Shown: positions 18,396 through 39,653, counted from the stretch's first letter. The stretch: DNA of 64,000 nucleotides from Mycobacterium spongiae (GCF_018278905.1 NZ_CP046600.1:3968001-4032000); one strand, 5' to 3'. A program made the numbers and translations. The notes: generated from the letters alone by a model not told the origin.

Positions 18396-18408
18396 AAATA
18401 TTATATTT
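18396..18408. promoter_or_regulatory. AT-only palindrome in divergent SDR/FadE promoter
   Basis: AAATAT-T-ATATTT has perfect six-base arms with one central base, in the 105-bp gap between the divergent SDR operon and the FadE gene. An all-AT 13-mer is rare in this GC-rich DNA. It is a likely operator, or overlaps a -10 region, and may be the site of the GntR/FCD regulator encoded at the operon's end. Confidence 0.5.
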
Positions 18409-18461
18409 CATATAGGATCTTGAGCGGTGCTGCGGCACCGGCCAAGAAGGAGCGTCCGGAC

Positions 18462-19646
18462 ATGACTACCGCCGAGGTCCCTGAAGTCTCCGACCAGGAT
18501 TTTCAGGAGATCCTTGCCCAGACCCGCCACTTCGTCCGCAGCGCGGTACTACCGCGTGAACAGCAGATCCTGGCCGAAGACCGCGTGCCGGACGACCTGC
18601 GCGCGCACGCCAAGAAGATGGGGTTGTTCGGCTACGCGATTCCGCAGCAGTGGGGCGGCCTTGGTCTCGACCTTGGACAAGATGTCGAACTGGCGATGGA
18701 GTTGGGTTACAGCTCGCTGGCCCTGCGATCGATGTTCGGCACCAACAACGGCATCGCCGGACAGGTGCTCGTCGGGTTCGGCACCGACAAGCAGAAAGCC
18801 CGCTGGCTTGAGCCCATGGCCTCCGGCGACGTTGTGGCCTCCTTCGCCCTGACCGAACCTGGCGCCGGGTCCAATCCAGCCGGCCTGAAAACCAAAGCCA
18901 TCCGCGACGGCTCTACAGACAACGCGGCGTGGACCATCTCCGGGCAGAAGCGCTTTATCACCAACGCGCCGGTCGCCGATCTGTTTATCGTCTTCGCACG
19001 CACCCGGCCCGCCGATCCCCAAGGCCCGGGCATCGCCGTTTTCCTGGTTCCCGCCGACGCTGCCGGGGTCGAGGTAGGAGCCAAGGACTCGAAGATGGGC
19101 CAGGAGGGCGCATGGACCGCGGATGTCAGCTTCGACGACGTCAAAGTAGGTACCGACGCGCTGATTGGCGGCACCGAGGATATCGGCTACCGAGCTGCGA
19201 TGACCTCACTCGCGCGCGGGCGCATTCACATCGCCGCGCTCGCCGTGGGCATCGCGCAGCGCGCGCTTGACGAGTCCGTGGCTTATGCGGCCACCGCAAC
19301 CCAGGGCGGTGCGCCAATCGGAACTTTCCAATTGGTGCAAGCCATGCTTGCCGACCAGCAAACCGGCGTGCTGGCCGGTCGCGCGCTGGTCCGCGATGCC
19401 GCGCGGCTGTGGGTCACCAACCAGGACCGCCGGGTGGCGCCGTCTGCCGCGAAGCTGTTCTGCACCGAAATGGCCGGCAGGGTCGCCGATCTCGGTGTGC
19501 AGATCCACGGCGGCAGTGGCTATATGCGTGGCGTTGCGGTGGAACGCATTTACCGTGATGTTCGCCTGCTGCGGCTGTATGAAGGGACCAGCGAGATTCA
19601 GCGGCTGATCATCGGTTCCAACCTGGTCAAGACGGCCCGCCGCTGA
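18462..19646 (+). CDS. Acyl-CoA dehydrogenase (FadE-like)
   Basis: This 394-residue flavoprotein has FALTEPGAGSNPAGLKT, WTISGQKRFITNAPVADL, a DLGVQIHGGSGYMRGVAVER segment and the C-terminal YEGTSEIQR that carries the family's catalytic/FAD contacts. ATG 18462 has AAGGAG 10 bp upstream, which decides against an earlier non-ATG start at 18420. It is divergent from the SDR-thiolase-CaiB-FadE-GntR operon and probably belongs to the same regulon. The next gene on the right is convergent, 136 bp away. Confidence 0.94.
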   Translation: MTTAEVPEVSDQDFQEILAQTRHFVRSAVLPREQQILAEDRVPDDLRAHAKKMGLFGYAIPQQWGGLGLDLGQDVELAMELGYSSLALRSMFGTNNGIAGQVLVGFGTDKQKARWLEPMASGDVVASFALTEPGAGSNPAGLKTKAIRDGSTDNAAWTISGQKRFITNAPVADLFIVFARTRPADPQGPGIAVFLVPADAAGVEVGAKDSKMGQEGAWTADVSFDDVKVGTDALIGGTEDIGYRAAMTSLARGRIHIAALAVGIAQRALDESVAYAATATQGGAPIGTFQLVQAMLADQQTGVLAGRALVRDAARLWVTNQDRRVAPSAAKLFCTEMAGRVADLGVQIHGGSGYMRGVAVERIYRDVRLLRLYEGTSEIQRLIIGSNLVKTARR

Positions 19647-19782
19647 CGTTGCCGCGGCGGGGTCACTACCGCGCCCGCACGGACCCGACCGTTGGAAGAC
19701 TGCCTGTCGGCCGAAGCCGCATCGGCCTGGCGTGACCGCCTACCGACCGAGCGCTAGGTTCGCGTCAAAGTCGTTGGCGCTG

Positions 19783-20280
19783 CTATGTCTGCTGAGAAAG
19801 CACGGCGTTGAGTCTGCCGTTGGCTTCTTGCATCTCTTCCACTGCGCTGTAGAAGTGATCGACGGCGCGACGAAAACAGGAGGCCGCCCTAATGAGTTGG
19901 GACGTGGCCGATTGGTAATCGTCCATCGACTCGCGCAGCGTCGTTCGGGCGGCCATCACCAACCGGTTCGTTTCATCCGACGACACGACCCGCGTGATCA
20001 GATCGGAGGTCTTGGCGTGCAGCTCAGCGTTGTCGGCACGGAGACCGACGACCTCAGCGGCCAACTGCTCGACCGAGCGTCGTGTCTTGCCGCCGCGCTG
20101 CATAGGTAGCTGGTCAACATAGACATACCAACGGCGCTGTTTAGGGCCCTGCTGGGCGCCGCCAGCGATCTCGCCGGTTTCGATCATTCGGCGCACTGTG
20201 CGGATGTCGCGGCGCAGCACCCGGGCAGCTTCTGTGGCGCTCATCGTGAGTCGGCCGCTCTGGGGATGTGTCTCAATCAT
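19783..20280 (-). CDS. Helix-turn-helix protein with coiled-coil tail
   Basis: This 165-residue protein carries a MerR/excisionase-like HTH at about residues 12-50 (MSATEAARVLRRDIRTVRRMI, with the wing RRWYVYVDQLP), followed by a predicted coiled coil (about 62-165) rich in E/A/R. ATG 20280 is preceded by AAGGA; upstream in-frame codons to 20397 look non-coding. It could be a small DNA-binding factor, perhaps of phage or plasmid origin, or a cell-biology scaffold. I do not recognise a named orthologue. It sits at the edge of a gene-poor, AT-richer stretch. Function is unassigned. Confidence 0.7.
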   Translation of the reverse strand: MIETHPQSGRLTMSATEAARVLRRDIRTVRRMIETGEIAGGAQQGPKQRRWYVYVDQLPMQRGGKTRRSVEQLAAEVVGLRADNAELHAKTSDLITRVVSSDETNRLVMAARTTLRESMDDYQSATSQLIRAASCFRRAVDHFYSAVEEMQEANGRLNAVLSQQT

Positions 20281-21421
20281 TCGCGAACAATCCTTGTTTC
20301 TTGATTTCTTGGTGTAATCAACGACGCAGAGATATTTGCGGGTGCCGCGACGACCGTGCGGCCTTCGCGGGTCCAGTCGGCGGACTCTGATTCCCAATAC
20401 CGCGATCGCCAGCGGGCTTTATCCACGTTTTGAGAACTGCCGACTGGCAAATATGCCTGGGCAATTGATTTCGAGTCTAAATCTTTGGATAGGCGGACTA
20501 ATTAGAGGACGATAACAGGGATTTCTGGCAGTTTCCTGGATACGAGCTCGGCGGCCGATATCATCGGCTTCATCCGTTTGTATTGTCATTGTCGTTAATT
20601 TTACGAAGTCCGCTACTAACAGAGTGCGCGAGTGTCGCCCACCACGCTGCGCGCAACGATCGACAGCGACGCGTTGCCCGATGGCCAGCGATCAGCCGGG
20701 CAGCCGCCGCCTCAGGACCGACCACGAGACGGTACTCATGCGCGGCGGAACGGGTGCTGACCTAACAGACACGGCGATTAGCTGCCGCGGCGGTGTGGGC
20801 GACCCAGGGGCCGTGTCCGCGCAGTCGGCCACGGCCGTTGACAAAGTCGGGTTGAGCGCGGAACACGACCAGGTCCACCGCGTTTCCAAACGACACCGAA
20901 CTGCGGATTCATCGAAGGTGCTCAGCTCTTCGGGCATCCTCATGCGTTGCCTCGCCGTCAGCCTGCGCATCTTAGATCCGCTGCGATTCTTCCGCTAGGG
21001 TCGTTCTGCCGGGCCAGCGGCAAGGTTTGCCGTGGCGCGTCTCCTCGACGTCGACGACGCTCACTTCATACAACCGCTTCATGCTGCGGTTATGTCTTCT
21101 CAGTAGACATCCGCGTTCATGTTGGTCGCGCTATTGCCCAGTTGTACGGGATGCCGTCAGTGTCTTGCAAAAAAACAAATCATCGAACGCACGCTGTAAG
21201 AACATACTCGCACGTCCGGGCCGTGGCCCATGCTCGATCGACGAATTACGCCTACCCTGCAATTTACCGAAACGCTGAACATCCGCGTTGTCATCGTCGT
21301 AGCATTCGCAGCAGCACTCGATTCCAGATCGGCACCGGGCTTTGGGACCCATACATCCCACAGATTAGGACGCATATCCCACTGATTCGGACATATCTCC
21401 CGTTGATTAGGAGTTCGGCCT
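20281..21421. other. Gene-poor 1.1-kb stretch, partly AT-richer
   Basis: No convincing gene is visible between the HTH gene and the PPE-like gene. Short open frames exist (for example 20624-20998 plus and 20692-20970 minus), but they lack ribosome sites, codon bias or recognisable motifs. Segments around 20400-20620 and 21150-21420 are clearly AT-richer than the neighbourhood. The last part holds a three-copy 21-bp repeat next to the PPE-like start. It may be decayed DNA plus the promoter of the PPE-like/PE_PGRS unit. Confidence 0.6.
21356..21412. repeat. Three 21-bp-spaced repeats before PPE-like gene
   Basis: TCCCACAGATTAGGA, TCCCACTGATTCGGA and TCCCGTTGATTAGGA begin at 21356, 21377 and 21398, exactly 21 bp (two helical turns) apart. 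The last copy ends 9 bp before the ATG at 21422. Regular phasing on one DNA face suggests a protein-binding array; the last copy also supplies a GGAG ribosome site. No known operator is recognised. Confidence 0.6.
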
Positions 21422-21898
21422 ATGGCGAATTTCGCGATGTTGCCACCGGAGATCAATTCGTTGCTGCTGTTCGCGGGTGCGGGATCGGCACCCATGCTGG
21501 ACGCGGCTGCGGCCTTGGGCGAGTTGGCGTGGGAGATACGCATGGCGACGTCTCCGTTTTCATCGTTGACCTGGGAGTTGGCAGATCAGTCGGAGCAAGG
21601 CGCGGCGTCTGCAGCGATGCTGATCGCGGCGGCACCCTATGCGGAGTTTCTGAATGCGGCCTCAGCCGACGCCGCGGGAGTCTCGGGCTTCCGCAACACG
21701 CCCGGCGAGGGCTCCCTTAATTGCGGGGCTAGCTCGGGCTTCTTCAACACCGGCGCCGGCAGCTCGGGCCTCTCCAGCCTCGGTCGGCTGGTTGTCCAAT
21801 CCGCGGAATCAGTTGTGGCCGTGCAGCTTCCAGGATCCGGCTTACAGCCCGGTCTGAACCAAACCCCCGCGGGCCTCCGCGTTGAGGCCCGCACGTAG
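21422..21898 (+). CDS. Truncated PPE-family-like protein
   Basis: The product has 158 residues. The first 80 match the start of a PPE domain ([21 protein letters not shown], then [15 protein letters not shown] and [11 protein letters not shown]). Normal PPE domains run to about 180 residues. Here the sequence jumps into a short glycine/serine/phenylalanine segment ([18 protein letters not shown], like MPTR repeats) and a nonspecific tail. The WxG motif is replaced by a DQSEQG context. It therefore looks like an internally deleted PPE gene, probably non-functional. It precedes the giant PE_PGRS gene by 29 bp, in reverse of the usual PE-then-PPE order. ATG 21422 follows GGAG. Confidence 0.7.
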   Translation: MANFAMLPPEINSLLLFAGAGSAPMLDAAAALGELAWEIRMATSPFSSLTWELADQSEQGAASAAMLIAAAPYAEFLNAASADAAGVSGFRNTPGEGSLNCGASSGFFNTGAGSSGLSSLGRLVVQSAESVVAVQLPGSGLQPGLNQTPAGLRVEART

Positions 21899-21927
21899 CG
21901 CAGTCGTGGGCAGCTTGGAGTCGTCTT

Positions 21928-29622
<7,695 letters not shown>

Positions 29623-31699
29623 GCGGCAACGCCGGGCTTGGTGGTGCTGGCTCCACCACGGGCAGTGCGGGCACGGCCGGTGACGGCGGGGCCGGCGGCA
29701 AAGGCGGCCAGGGTGGTGCGGGTGCCGACAACACCGACACCGTGGCAGCCGGGGCCCAAGGCGCCACCGGTGGCACCGGTGGGGCCGGCGGCCAAGGCGG
29801 TGACGGCGGGGCGGCCGGGGCGGCCAATGGCGGCACCGCCGGCAACCAAGGCGCCGGCGGCACCGGTGGCGCCGGCGGAACCGGCGGCCAAGGCGGGCAA
29901 GGCGGCACCGGCACCGACAGCACCGACCCGGTGCTGGCCGGCGGTGCGGGCGGCCAAGGCGGCACCGGCGGCCAAGGCGGCGACGCCGGACTCGGCGGCA
30001 CCGGCTCCACCACCGGTGCCGCGGGCACCGCCGGTGACGGCGGCGCCGGTGGTATCGGCGGCACCGGCGGCCACGGCGCCGACAACATCGACACCGTGGC
30101 AGCCGGGACCCAAGGCGCCACCGGCGGCACCGGTGGGGCCGGCGGCCAAGGCGGTGACGGCGGGGCGGCCGGGGCGGCCAATGGCGGCACCGCCGCCAGC
30201 CAAGGCGCCGGCGGCACCGGTGGCGCCGGCGGAACGGCGCGCCAAGGCGGACAGGGCGGCACCGGCACCGACAGCACCGACCCGGTGCTGGCCGGCGGTG
30301 CGGGCGGCCAAGGCGGCACCGGCGGCCAAGGCGGCGACGCCGGACTAGGCGCGCACCGGCTCCACCCAACCGGTGCGCGGGCACCGGCCGGTGACGGCGG
30401 CGCCGGTGGTATCGGCGGCACCGGCGGCCACGGCGCCAACAAACACCGACACCGTCGCGGCAGGGGCCACAGCGCCACCGCGGTTGCCGGTGTGAGCCGG
30501 CGGCCAAGGCGGTACCGGCGGCGGCACAGCCGGGACCACCAATGGGCGCACCGCCGGGTAACCAAGGCGCCGGCGGCCAAGGCGGCACCGGCGGGAACCG
30601 GCGGCCCAAGGCGGCGCGCCGGCGGTCACGGCACCGATTGGTGTCGGGTCCGGGCTGCTGGCACCGCCGCCGCGGCACTGGCGGCACCGGCGGCCAAAGG
30701 GCGGGCGAACGCCGGACTCGCGGCACCGGCCTCCACCACCGTGTTGCCGCGGCACCGCCGCGTGACGGCGCGGGACCGGTGGTATCGGCGGCACCGGCGG
30801 CACGGCGCCGACAACACCCGACACCGTCGCAGCAGGGCCACGGGCGCCACCGGCGGTGCGGAGGTGCGAGCCGGCGGCCAAGGCCGGTACGGCGGCACAG
30901 CCGGGGACCACCAATGGCGGCACCGCCGGTAACCAAGGCGCCGCGGCCAAGGCGGCCACCGGCGGAACCGCGGCCAAGGCGGCGCCGGCGGTCACGGCAC
31001 CCGATGGTGTCGGCTTCCGGGGCTGCTGGCACCCGCCGGCCGGCGCTGCGGGCACCGGCGGCAAGGCGGCGACGCGGACTCGGCGGCCCAAGGCGGCGAC
31101 GCCGGACTCCGGCGGCACTGGCGCCACCACCGGTGCCGCGGGCACCGCCGGTGACGGCGGGACCGGTGGTATCGGCGGCACCGGCGGCACCGGCGCCGAC
31201 AACACCGACACCGTGGGCGCGGGCGCCCAGGGCGCCACCGGCGGTGCCGGTGGAGCCGGCGGCCAAGGCGGTACCGGCGGCACAGCCGGGACCACCAATG
31301 GCGGCACCGCCGGCAACCAAGGCGCCGGCGGCCAAGGCGGCACCGGCGGCCAAGGCGGCGACGCCGGACTCGGCGGCACCGGCTCCACCACCGGTGCCGC
31401 GGGCACCGCCGGTGACGGCGGGACCGGTGGTATCGGCGGCACCGGCGGCACCGGCGCCGACAACACCGACACCGTGGGCGCGGGCGCCCAGGGCGCCACC
31501 GGCGGTGCCGGTGGAGCCGGCGGCCAAGGCGGTAACGGCGGCATAGCCGGCAACGCCAACGGCGGCACCGCCGGCCACCAAGGCGCCGGCGGCCAAGGCG
31601 GCACCGGCGGAACCGGCGGCCAAGGCGGCGCCGGCGGTCACGGCACCGATGGTGTCGGGTCCGGGGCTGCTGGCACCGCCGGCGGCACTGGCGGCACCG

Positions 31700-36362
<4,663 letters not shown>

Positions 36363-36367
36363 ACCTC

Positions 36368-36389
36368 GACCGACTGCAACCGGTCGGTC
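36368..36389 (+). terminator. Hairpin after giant PE_PGRS gene
   Basis: GACCGAC (36368-36374) pairs with GTCGGTC (36383-36389) around an 8-base loop, starting 6 bp after the stop codon. A short AATTT follows but no true U-tract. It may be an intrinsic-like mycobacterial terminator, or an RNA 3'-end stabiliser. The rest of the gap to the tRNA holds nothing I recognise. Confidence 0.45.
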
Positions 36390-36558
36390 AATTTCGCGGC
36401 CTCGATGCAGACACCTCGGCGCCTTAGCCCCGAGATGGACGGTGGGCGGATGCGAGGTAACTGCGCGCCCCGAGAGCCCCGACATCGGCGGATCTATTGC
36501 GCCACATTGACGAACCTCGGATAGGGCCTGACCAGAGTCAACACCGGGGAGACCGGAG

Positions 36559-36642
36559 TGCGGGCGGAGGGACTCGAACCCTCAAGCTCTTTCGAGCACC
36601 GGCACCTAAAGCCGGCATGTTTGCCAATTTCATCACGCCCGC
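36559..36642 (-). tRNA. leu tRNA (UAG): tRNA-Leu(UAG)
   Basis: On the minus strand the gene begins GCGGGCGTGATGAAATTGGC. The acceptor arm GCGGGCG pairs with CGCCCGC. The anticodon stem CCGGC/GCCGG encloses TTTAGGT, giving anticodon UAG for CUA codons. A long variable arm (TGCTCGAAAGAGCT) marks it as class II. The T-arm GAGGG-TTCGAGT-CCCTC is intact. The discriminator is A and CCA is not encoded. The 3' end faces the PE_PGRS side. The gene lies at the boundary between the block conserved with M. tuberculosis and the non-conserved left part. Confidence 0.97.
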
Positions 36643-37133
36643 GGCGTGCCGATCCTACCCGCCTGCCGGCCCCATCAACGTGTTGGTCGTTCCGGCAACC
36701 TTGGCTTGACCACTGCGACGAGATCGACCACCAGGTGCGTTCGGCGGACGAGTCAAAACGCGTACACCGTCTACCGCACAGCGACGCTGCCTCGTTCCAG
36801 TCATTGCACCGAGACATCGCTGTACTCAAAGCACTGGCCTGCGTGCTACCCCAGCACAGGCGCGGCAAGAATCACCTGAAGCGGATCCGCCTGGAACCCC
36901 CGGCACCAAGTGCTTGTCAAGCAGGTAGCGGAAGAATTCGTACCGCGGTCTGATGGATAGCGATGGGTGCCGCGTGGTAGCCGACGATCGCGGCGCTCGA
37001 GGCGTTGGATACGACTTCGCGAATACCACAAGGTCGCGGTAGTGCCGCTCGATGAACTCCAAGAGCCCAAGCCATGACGCCCACCATTTGCGGGGTGAAC
37101 GCCTCACAGACCACAGCGCGGTACCTTCGAGTG
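36643..37133. other. 490-bp gap without a convincing gene
   Basis: No supported gene is seen between the tRNA and lprD. A minus-strand frame at 36826-37107 (93 codons) reads LLEFIERHYRDLVVF and FRYLLDKHLVPGVPGG, which look protein-like, but it has no ribosome site and no family I recognise. It may be a decayed gene fragment. The promoter of the tRNA should lie at its left end (minus strand) and that of lprD at its right end. Confidence 0.5.
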
Positions 37134-37514
37134 GTGTCCACGAGCCGTCTGCGCCGACCTGCGCTGATCGCCCTGGTTCTCGTTGCGGCCTGCGGTTGTC
37201 TCGCCTTGGGCTGGTGGCAGTGGACGCGATTCCAGTCTGCGTCGGGCACCTTCCAGAATCTCGGCTATGCGCTCCAATGGCCGGCGTTCGCCTGGTTCTG
37301 CGTCTACGCGTACCGCAAGTTCGTTCGCTACGAAGAAGTACCGCCGGAGCCGCGAAACCACGGCGGCATCACCGAGATACCTGCCGGACTGCTGCCCGAG
37401 CGGCCAAGGCCGACGCTGCCTGACACCGACGATCCCGCCCTGCGGGAGTACAACGCCTACCTGGCCGAACTCGCAAAAAGCGATGCCGAAAAGGAGAACA
37501 GGACCACCGCATGA
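37134..37514 (+). CDS. lprD: LprD-like membrane protein (Rv1343c counterpart)
   Basis: The product is 126 residues, the same length as M. tuberculosis LprD. GTG 37134 starts VSTSRLRRPALIALVLVAACGC; the cysteine after AA forms a lipobox-like motif (VAACGC), which led to the lipoprotein name. A second membrane segment follows (about 42-56, YALQWPAFAWFCVYAY) and then a hydrophilic C-terminus (LREYNAYLAELAKSDAEKENRTTA). It overlaps the DUF3817 gene by 4 bp. The function is unproven; a small envelope protein working with its partner gene is likely. In M. tuberculosis it flanks mycobactin genes mbtL-N, which are absent here. Confidence 0.9.
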   Translation: MSTSRLRRPALIALVLVAACGCLALGWWQWTRFQSASGTFQNLGYALQWPAFAWFCVYAYRKFVRYEEVPPEPRNHGGITEIPAGLLPERPRPTLPDTDDPALREYNAYLAELAKSDAEKENRTTA

Positions 37515-37861
37515 CCACACCAGAGACACCCGAAGCGCCGGCGCCCGCGGTCTCCACCGACAAGATCCGTAACGCACTGCTTGCCTACCGGATCATGGCG
37601 TGGGCCACAGGCATCTGGCTCATTGCGCTGTGCTACGAAATCGTGTCGCACCTCGTTTACCACCAAGAGATCCGGTGGATCGAGGTCGTGCACGGCTGGG
37701 TGTACTTCGTCTATGTGCTGGCCGCATTCAACCTGGCGATCAAGGTCCGCTGGCCGATTGCCAAGACGATCGGTGTGCTGCTGGCCGGAACGATCCCGCT
37801 CCTGGGCATCATCGTCGAGCACTTCCAGACGCGGAACGTCAAGGCGCGATTCGGCCTCTAA
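37511..37861 (+). CDS. DUF3817 membrane protein (Rv1342c counterpart)
   Basis: This 116-residue integral membrane protein has three hydrophobic segments (about 25-47 MAWATGIWLIALCYEIV, 58-80 VHGWVYFVYVLAAFNLA, 86-105 IAKTIGVLLAGTIPLLGII) and conserved Arg/His in between (YRIMA, EVVHGW, HFQTRNVKARF). ATG 37511 overlaps the lprD stop. Its stop overlaps that of rdgB on the other strand by 4 bp. DUF3817 proteins have no established biochemical role that I know of. The constant pairing with lprD in mycobacteria suggests a joint function. Confidence 0.92.
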   Translation: MTTPETPEAPAPAVSTDKIRNALLAYRIMAWATGIWLIALCYEIVSHLVYHQEIRWIEVVHGWVYFVYVLAAFNLAIKVRWPIAKTIGVLLAGTIPLLGIIVEHFQTRNVKARFGL

Positions 37862-38460
37862 GCCAGCGCCCGCAACGCAGGCAACAGCAGTGCCAGGGCG
37901 CGACCACGATGCGATACCGCGTCCTTTTCCACCGGGCTCAGCTGGGCAGCGGTGCGGTCAGAACCGTCGGGAACAAAGACCGGGTCGTAGCCGAACCCGC
38001 CGGCACCGCGGGGCTGTCGTGCAATCGTTCCGGGCCACTCGCCGCGCACCACGACCTCGTCGGAACCACAGACCAGTGCACATGCCGAGACGAATGACGC
38101 ACCACGCCGGTCGTCGGGCACATCGCGCAGCTGGGCGAGCAAGAGCGCCGTATTGCCAGCGTCATCGCCATGGCTTCCTGCCCATCGCGCCGACAGCACG
38201 CCGGGCATGCCGTTGAGCGCCTCGACCGCCAACCCGGAGTCGTCGGCGACGCTCGCCAAGCCAGTCGCCGCGTAGGCATCGCGGGCTTTGGCCAGCGCAT
38301 TGTCCTCGAATGTCGCTCCGGTTTCCGGCGCTTCATCGAACGGTGCCACGTCATTCAGCGACACGAGCGTCAAGGCCGATAATCCTGAGCCGTCCAGCAC
38401 CCGACGCAGTTCGACCAGCTTCTTGCGATTGCGGCTGGCGACCAGTAGCTCAGTCATCAC
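37858..38460 (-). CDS. rdgB: XTP/dITP diphosphatase (RdgB/HAM1 family)
   Basis: This 200-residue enzyme hydrolyses non-canonical purine triphosphates (XTP, dITP) to monophosphate and pyrophosphate and so protects nucleic acids. The motifs are SRNRKK near the N-terminus, TFEDNALAKA, ADDSGLAVEAL, GFGYDPVF and SHRGRAL. It matches M. tuberculosis Rv1341. The start is GTG 38460 or ATG 38457, which overlaps the stop of the FAD monooxygenase. It is the last gene of the long leftward operon from clpS. Confidence 0.95.
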   Translation of the reverse strand: MMTELLVASRNRKKLVELRRVLDGSGLSALTLVSLNDVAPFDEAPETGATFEDNALAKARDAYAATGLASVADDSGLAVEALNGMPGVLSARWAGSHGDDAGNTALLLAQLRDVPDDRRGASFVSACALVCGSDEVVVRGEWPGTIARQPRGAGGFGYDPVFVPDGSDRTAAQLSPVEKDAVSHRGRALALLLPALRALA

Positions 38461-39653
38461 TGCGCCGGCCCTTCCCCGGTGGATTCACTCCGGTGCAGCG
38501 CGGGTATCAGGTCACTAGGTGTGCCGGCCACAGCTGCGCGCGCGACGCGGTCAATGATGGGCAGCTGCACCGCCCTTAGCACAGCGCGTCGCGCCAGCAG
38601 CGAGGCCCGTGATGCGGGGACGAAAAAGCCGCCCGACCACCGGCCGGCCCGCTGCGTGCGTTCGACCACCGGCCGCCATTGCTTCTCGTAGCCAGCGAGC
38701 GCCTGATCGACGGATGGAATGCGCCGTAGTTGGTCGGCCAGCACGTATGCGCCGCCCATGGCCATGGACGCGCCCTGGCCGGCAAGCACCGACACCGCGA
38801 AGCAAGCGTCGCCGACGAGTACGCATCGGCCGCTGCTCCAATGCGGCAACGTCACCTGGGCGACCTGGTCGTAGTAGATCTCCGACGGAGGCGGAAGCTT
38901 CCTCAATACTTGGGGCACCACCCAGCCCATCCCTCCATAGGTTGCACACAGCGCCGCGCGGGGGTCGTCGGGCACGGTGGGATCCTCGCTGCGGTGAATG
39001 GTGAAACCAGCAACACGATGATCGCGTAACCCGTAGAGACCCAGCAGCCGGCCTATGGTGTCGGTCATCAAGAAGCGGCCATCTAGGGCCTCATTGAGCT
39101 CCTGGTCATGAAAGGTAAATGCCGCGGTGTGAAAGCCCAGGTAACGCACATAGTCAGACTCGTCACCGAAGGTCAGCCGCCGCACCGTCGAGTGCAGTCC
39201 GTCGGCACCGACGAGAAGGTCCACGTCGAGCTCGGAGCCATCGTCGAGGACGACCCAGACCGAACCGCCGCGGTCCTCGACCGCGGTCGGGGTGGTGCCA
39301 AATCGCAGGTCCACCGAGGTCGGCAGCGATTCGCGCAGCACCCGCTCTAGGTCGGGCCGCATCACATCAAGCGACGGGCTGGGCGCCAGCAGACTCATGG
39401 GCAAGCTAGCGCGGTGGCGCCCTCGCTCATCGACCAAGATGGCTTCCTCGAGGTGGTACGCGGCTTCCTGGATAGCGGGCATCAGTCCCATCGCCTCGGC
39501 GGTGGCGTAGCCGTGTCCAAAAACGTCGATCATGTAGCCCTGCGTTCGCGGAACCGGCGAACGCTCCAGCAACACCACCTCCACGCCCCGCACCGAAAGC
39601 CGGTTCGCCAACGCCAGTCCCGCGATGCCAGCCCCGCAGATCAGCGCTTTCAT
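38457..39653 (-). CDS. FAD-dependent monooxygenase (PHBH/UbiH-like)
   Basis: This 398-residue flavoprotein has the N-terminal ADP-binding motif GAGIAGL (residues 7-13), a middle DG-like motif LLVGADGLHSTVRR and the GD motif CVLVGDACFAVSVLAGQGASMAMGGA (given as a span), as in aromatic hydroxylases and tetracycline-destructase-like enzymes. It probably hydroxylates a small aromatic or polyketide-like substrate with NAD(P)H and O2. It is not present between rphA (Rv1340) and Rv1341 in M. tuberculosis, so it is an insertion into a conserved operon, or lost there. It lies 44 bp after rphA and overlaps rdgB. Confidence 0.9.
   Translation of the reverse strand: MKALICGAGIAGLALANRLSVRGVEVVLLERSPVPRTQGYMIDVFGHGYATAEAMGLMPAIQEAAYHLEEAILVDERGRHRASLPMSLLAPSPSLDVMRPDLERVLRESLPTSVDLRFGTTPTAVEDRGGSVWVVLDDGSELDVDLLVGADGLHSTVRRLTFGDESDYVRYLGFHTAAFTFHDQELNEALDGRFLMTDTIGRLLGLYGLRDHRVAGFTIHRSEDPTVPDDPRAALCATYGGMGWVVPQVLRKLPPPSEIYYDQVAQVTLPHWSSGRCVLVGDACFAVSVLAGQGASMAMGGAYVLADQLRRIPSVDQALAGYEKQWRPVVERTQRAGRWSGGFFVPASRASLLARRAVLRAVQLPIIDRVARAAVAGTPSDLIPALHRSESTGEGPAQ

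Noticed and set aside
19783..20397. Longer form of the HTH protein from 20397
   Set aside because: The extra 39 residues are basic and unlike a domain. ATG 20280 has an AAGGA site and begins just before the HTH.
20624..20998. Possible small gene in the gene-poor patch
   Set aside because: No ribosome site, no typical codon bias and no recognisable motif; overlapping frames on the other strand are equally open.
36826..37107. Minus-strand 93-codon frame reading FRYLLDKHLVPG
   Set aside because: It looks partly protein-like, but there is no start signal or known family. It is recorded as a possible decayed fragment, not a gene.
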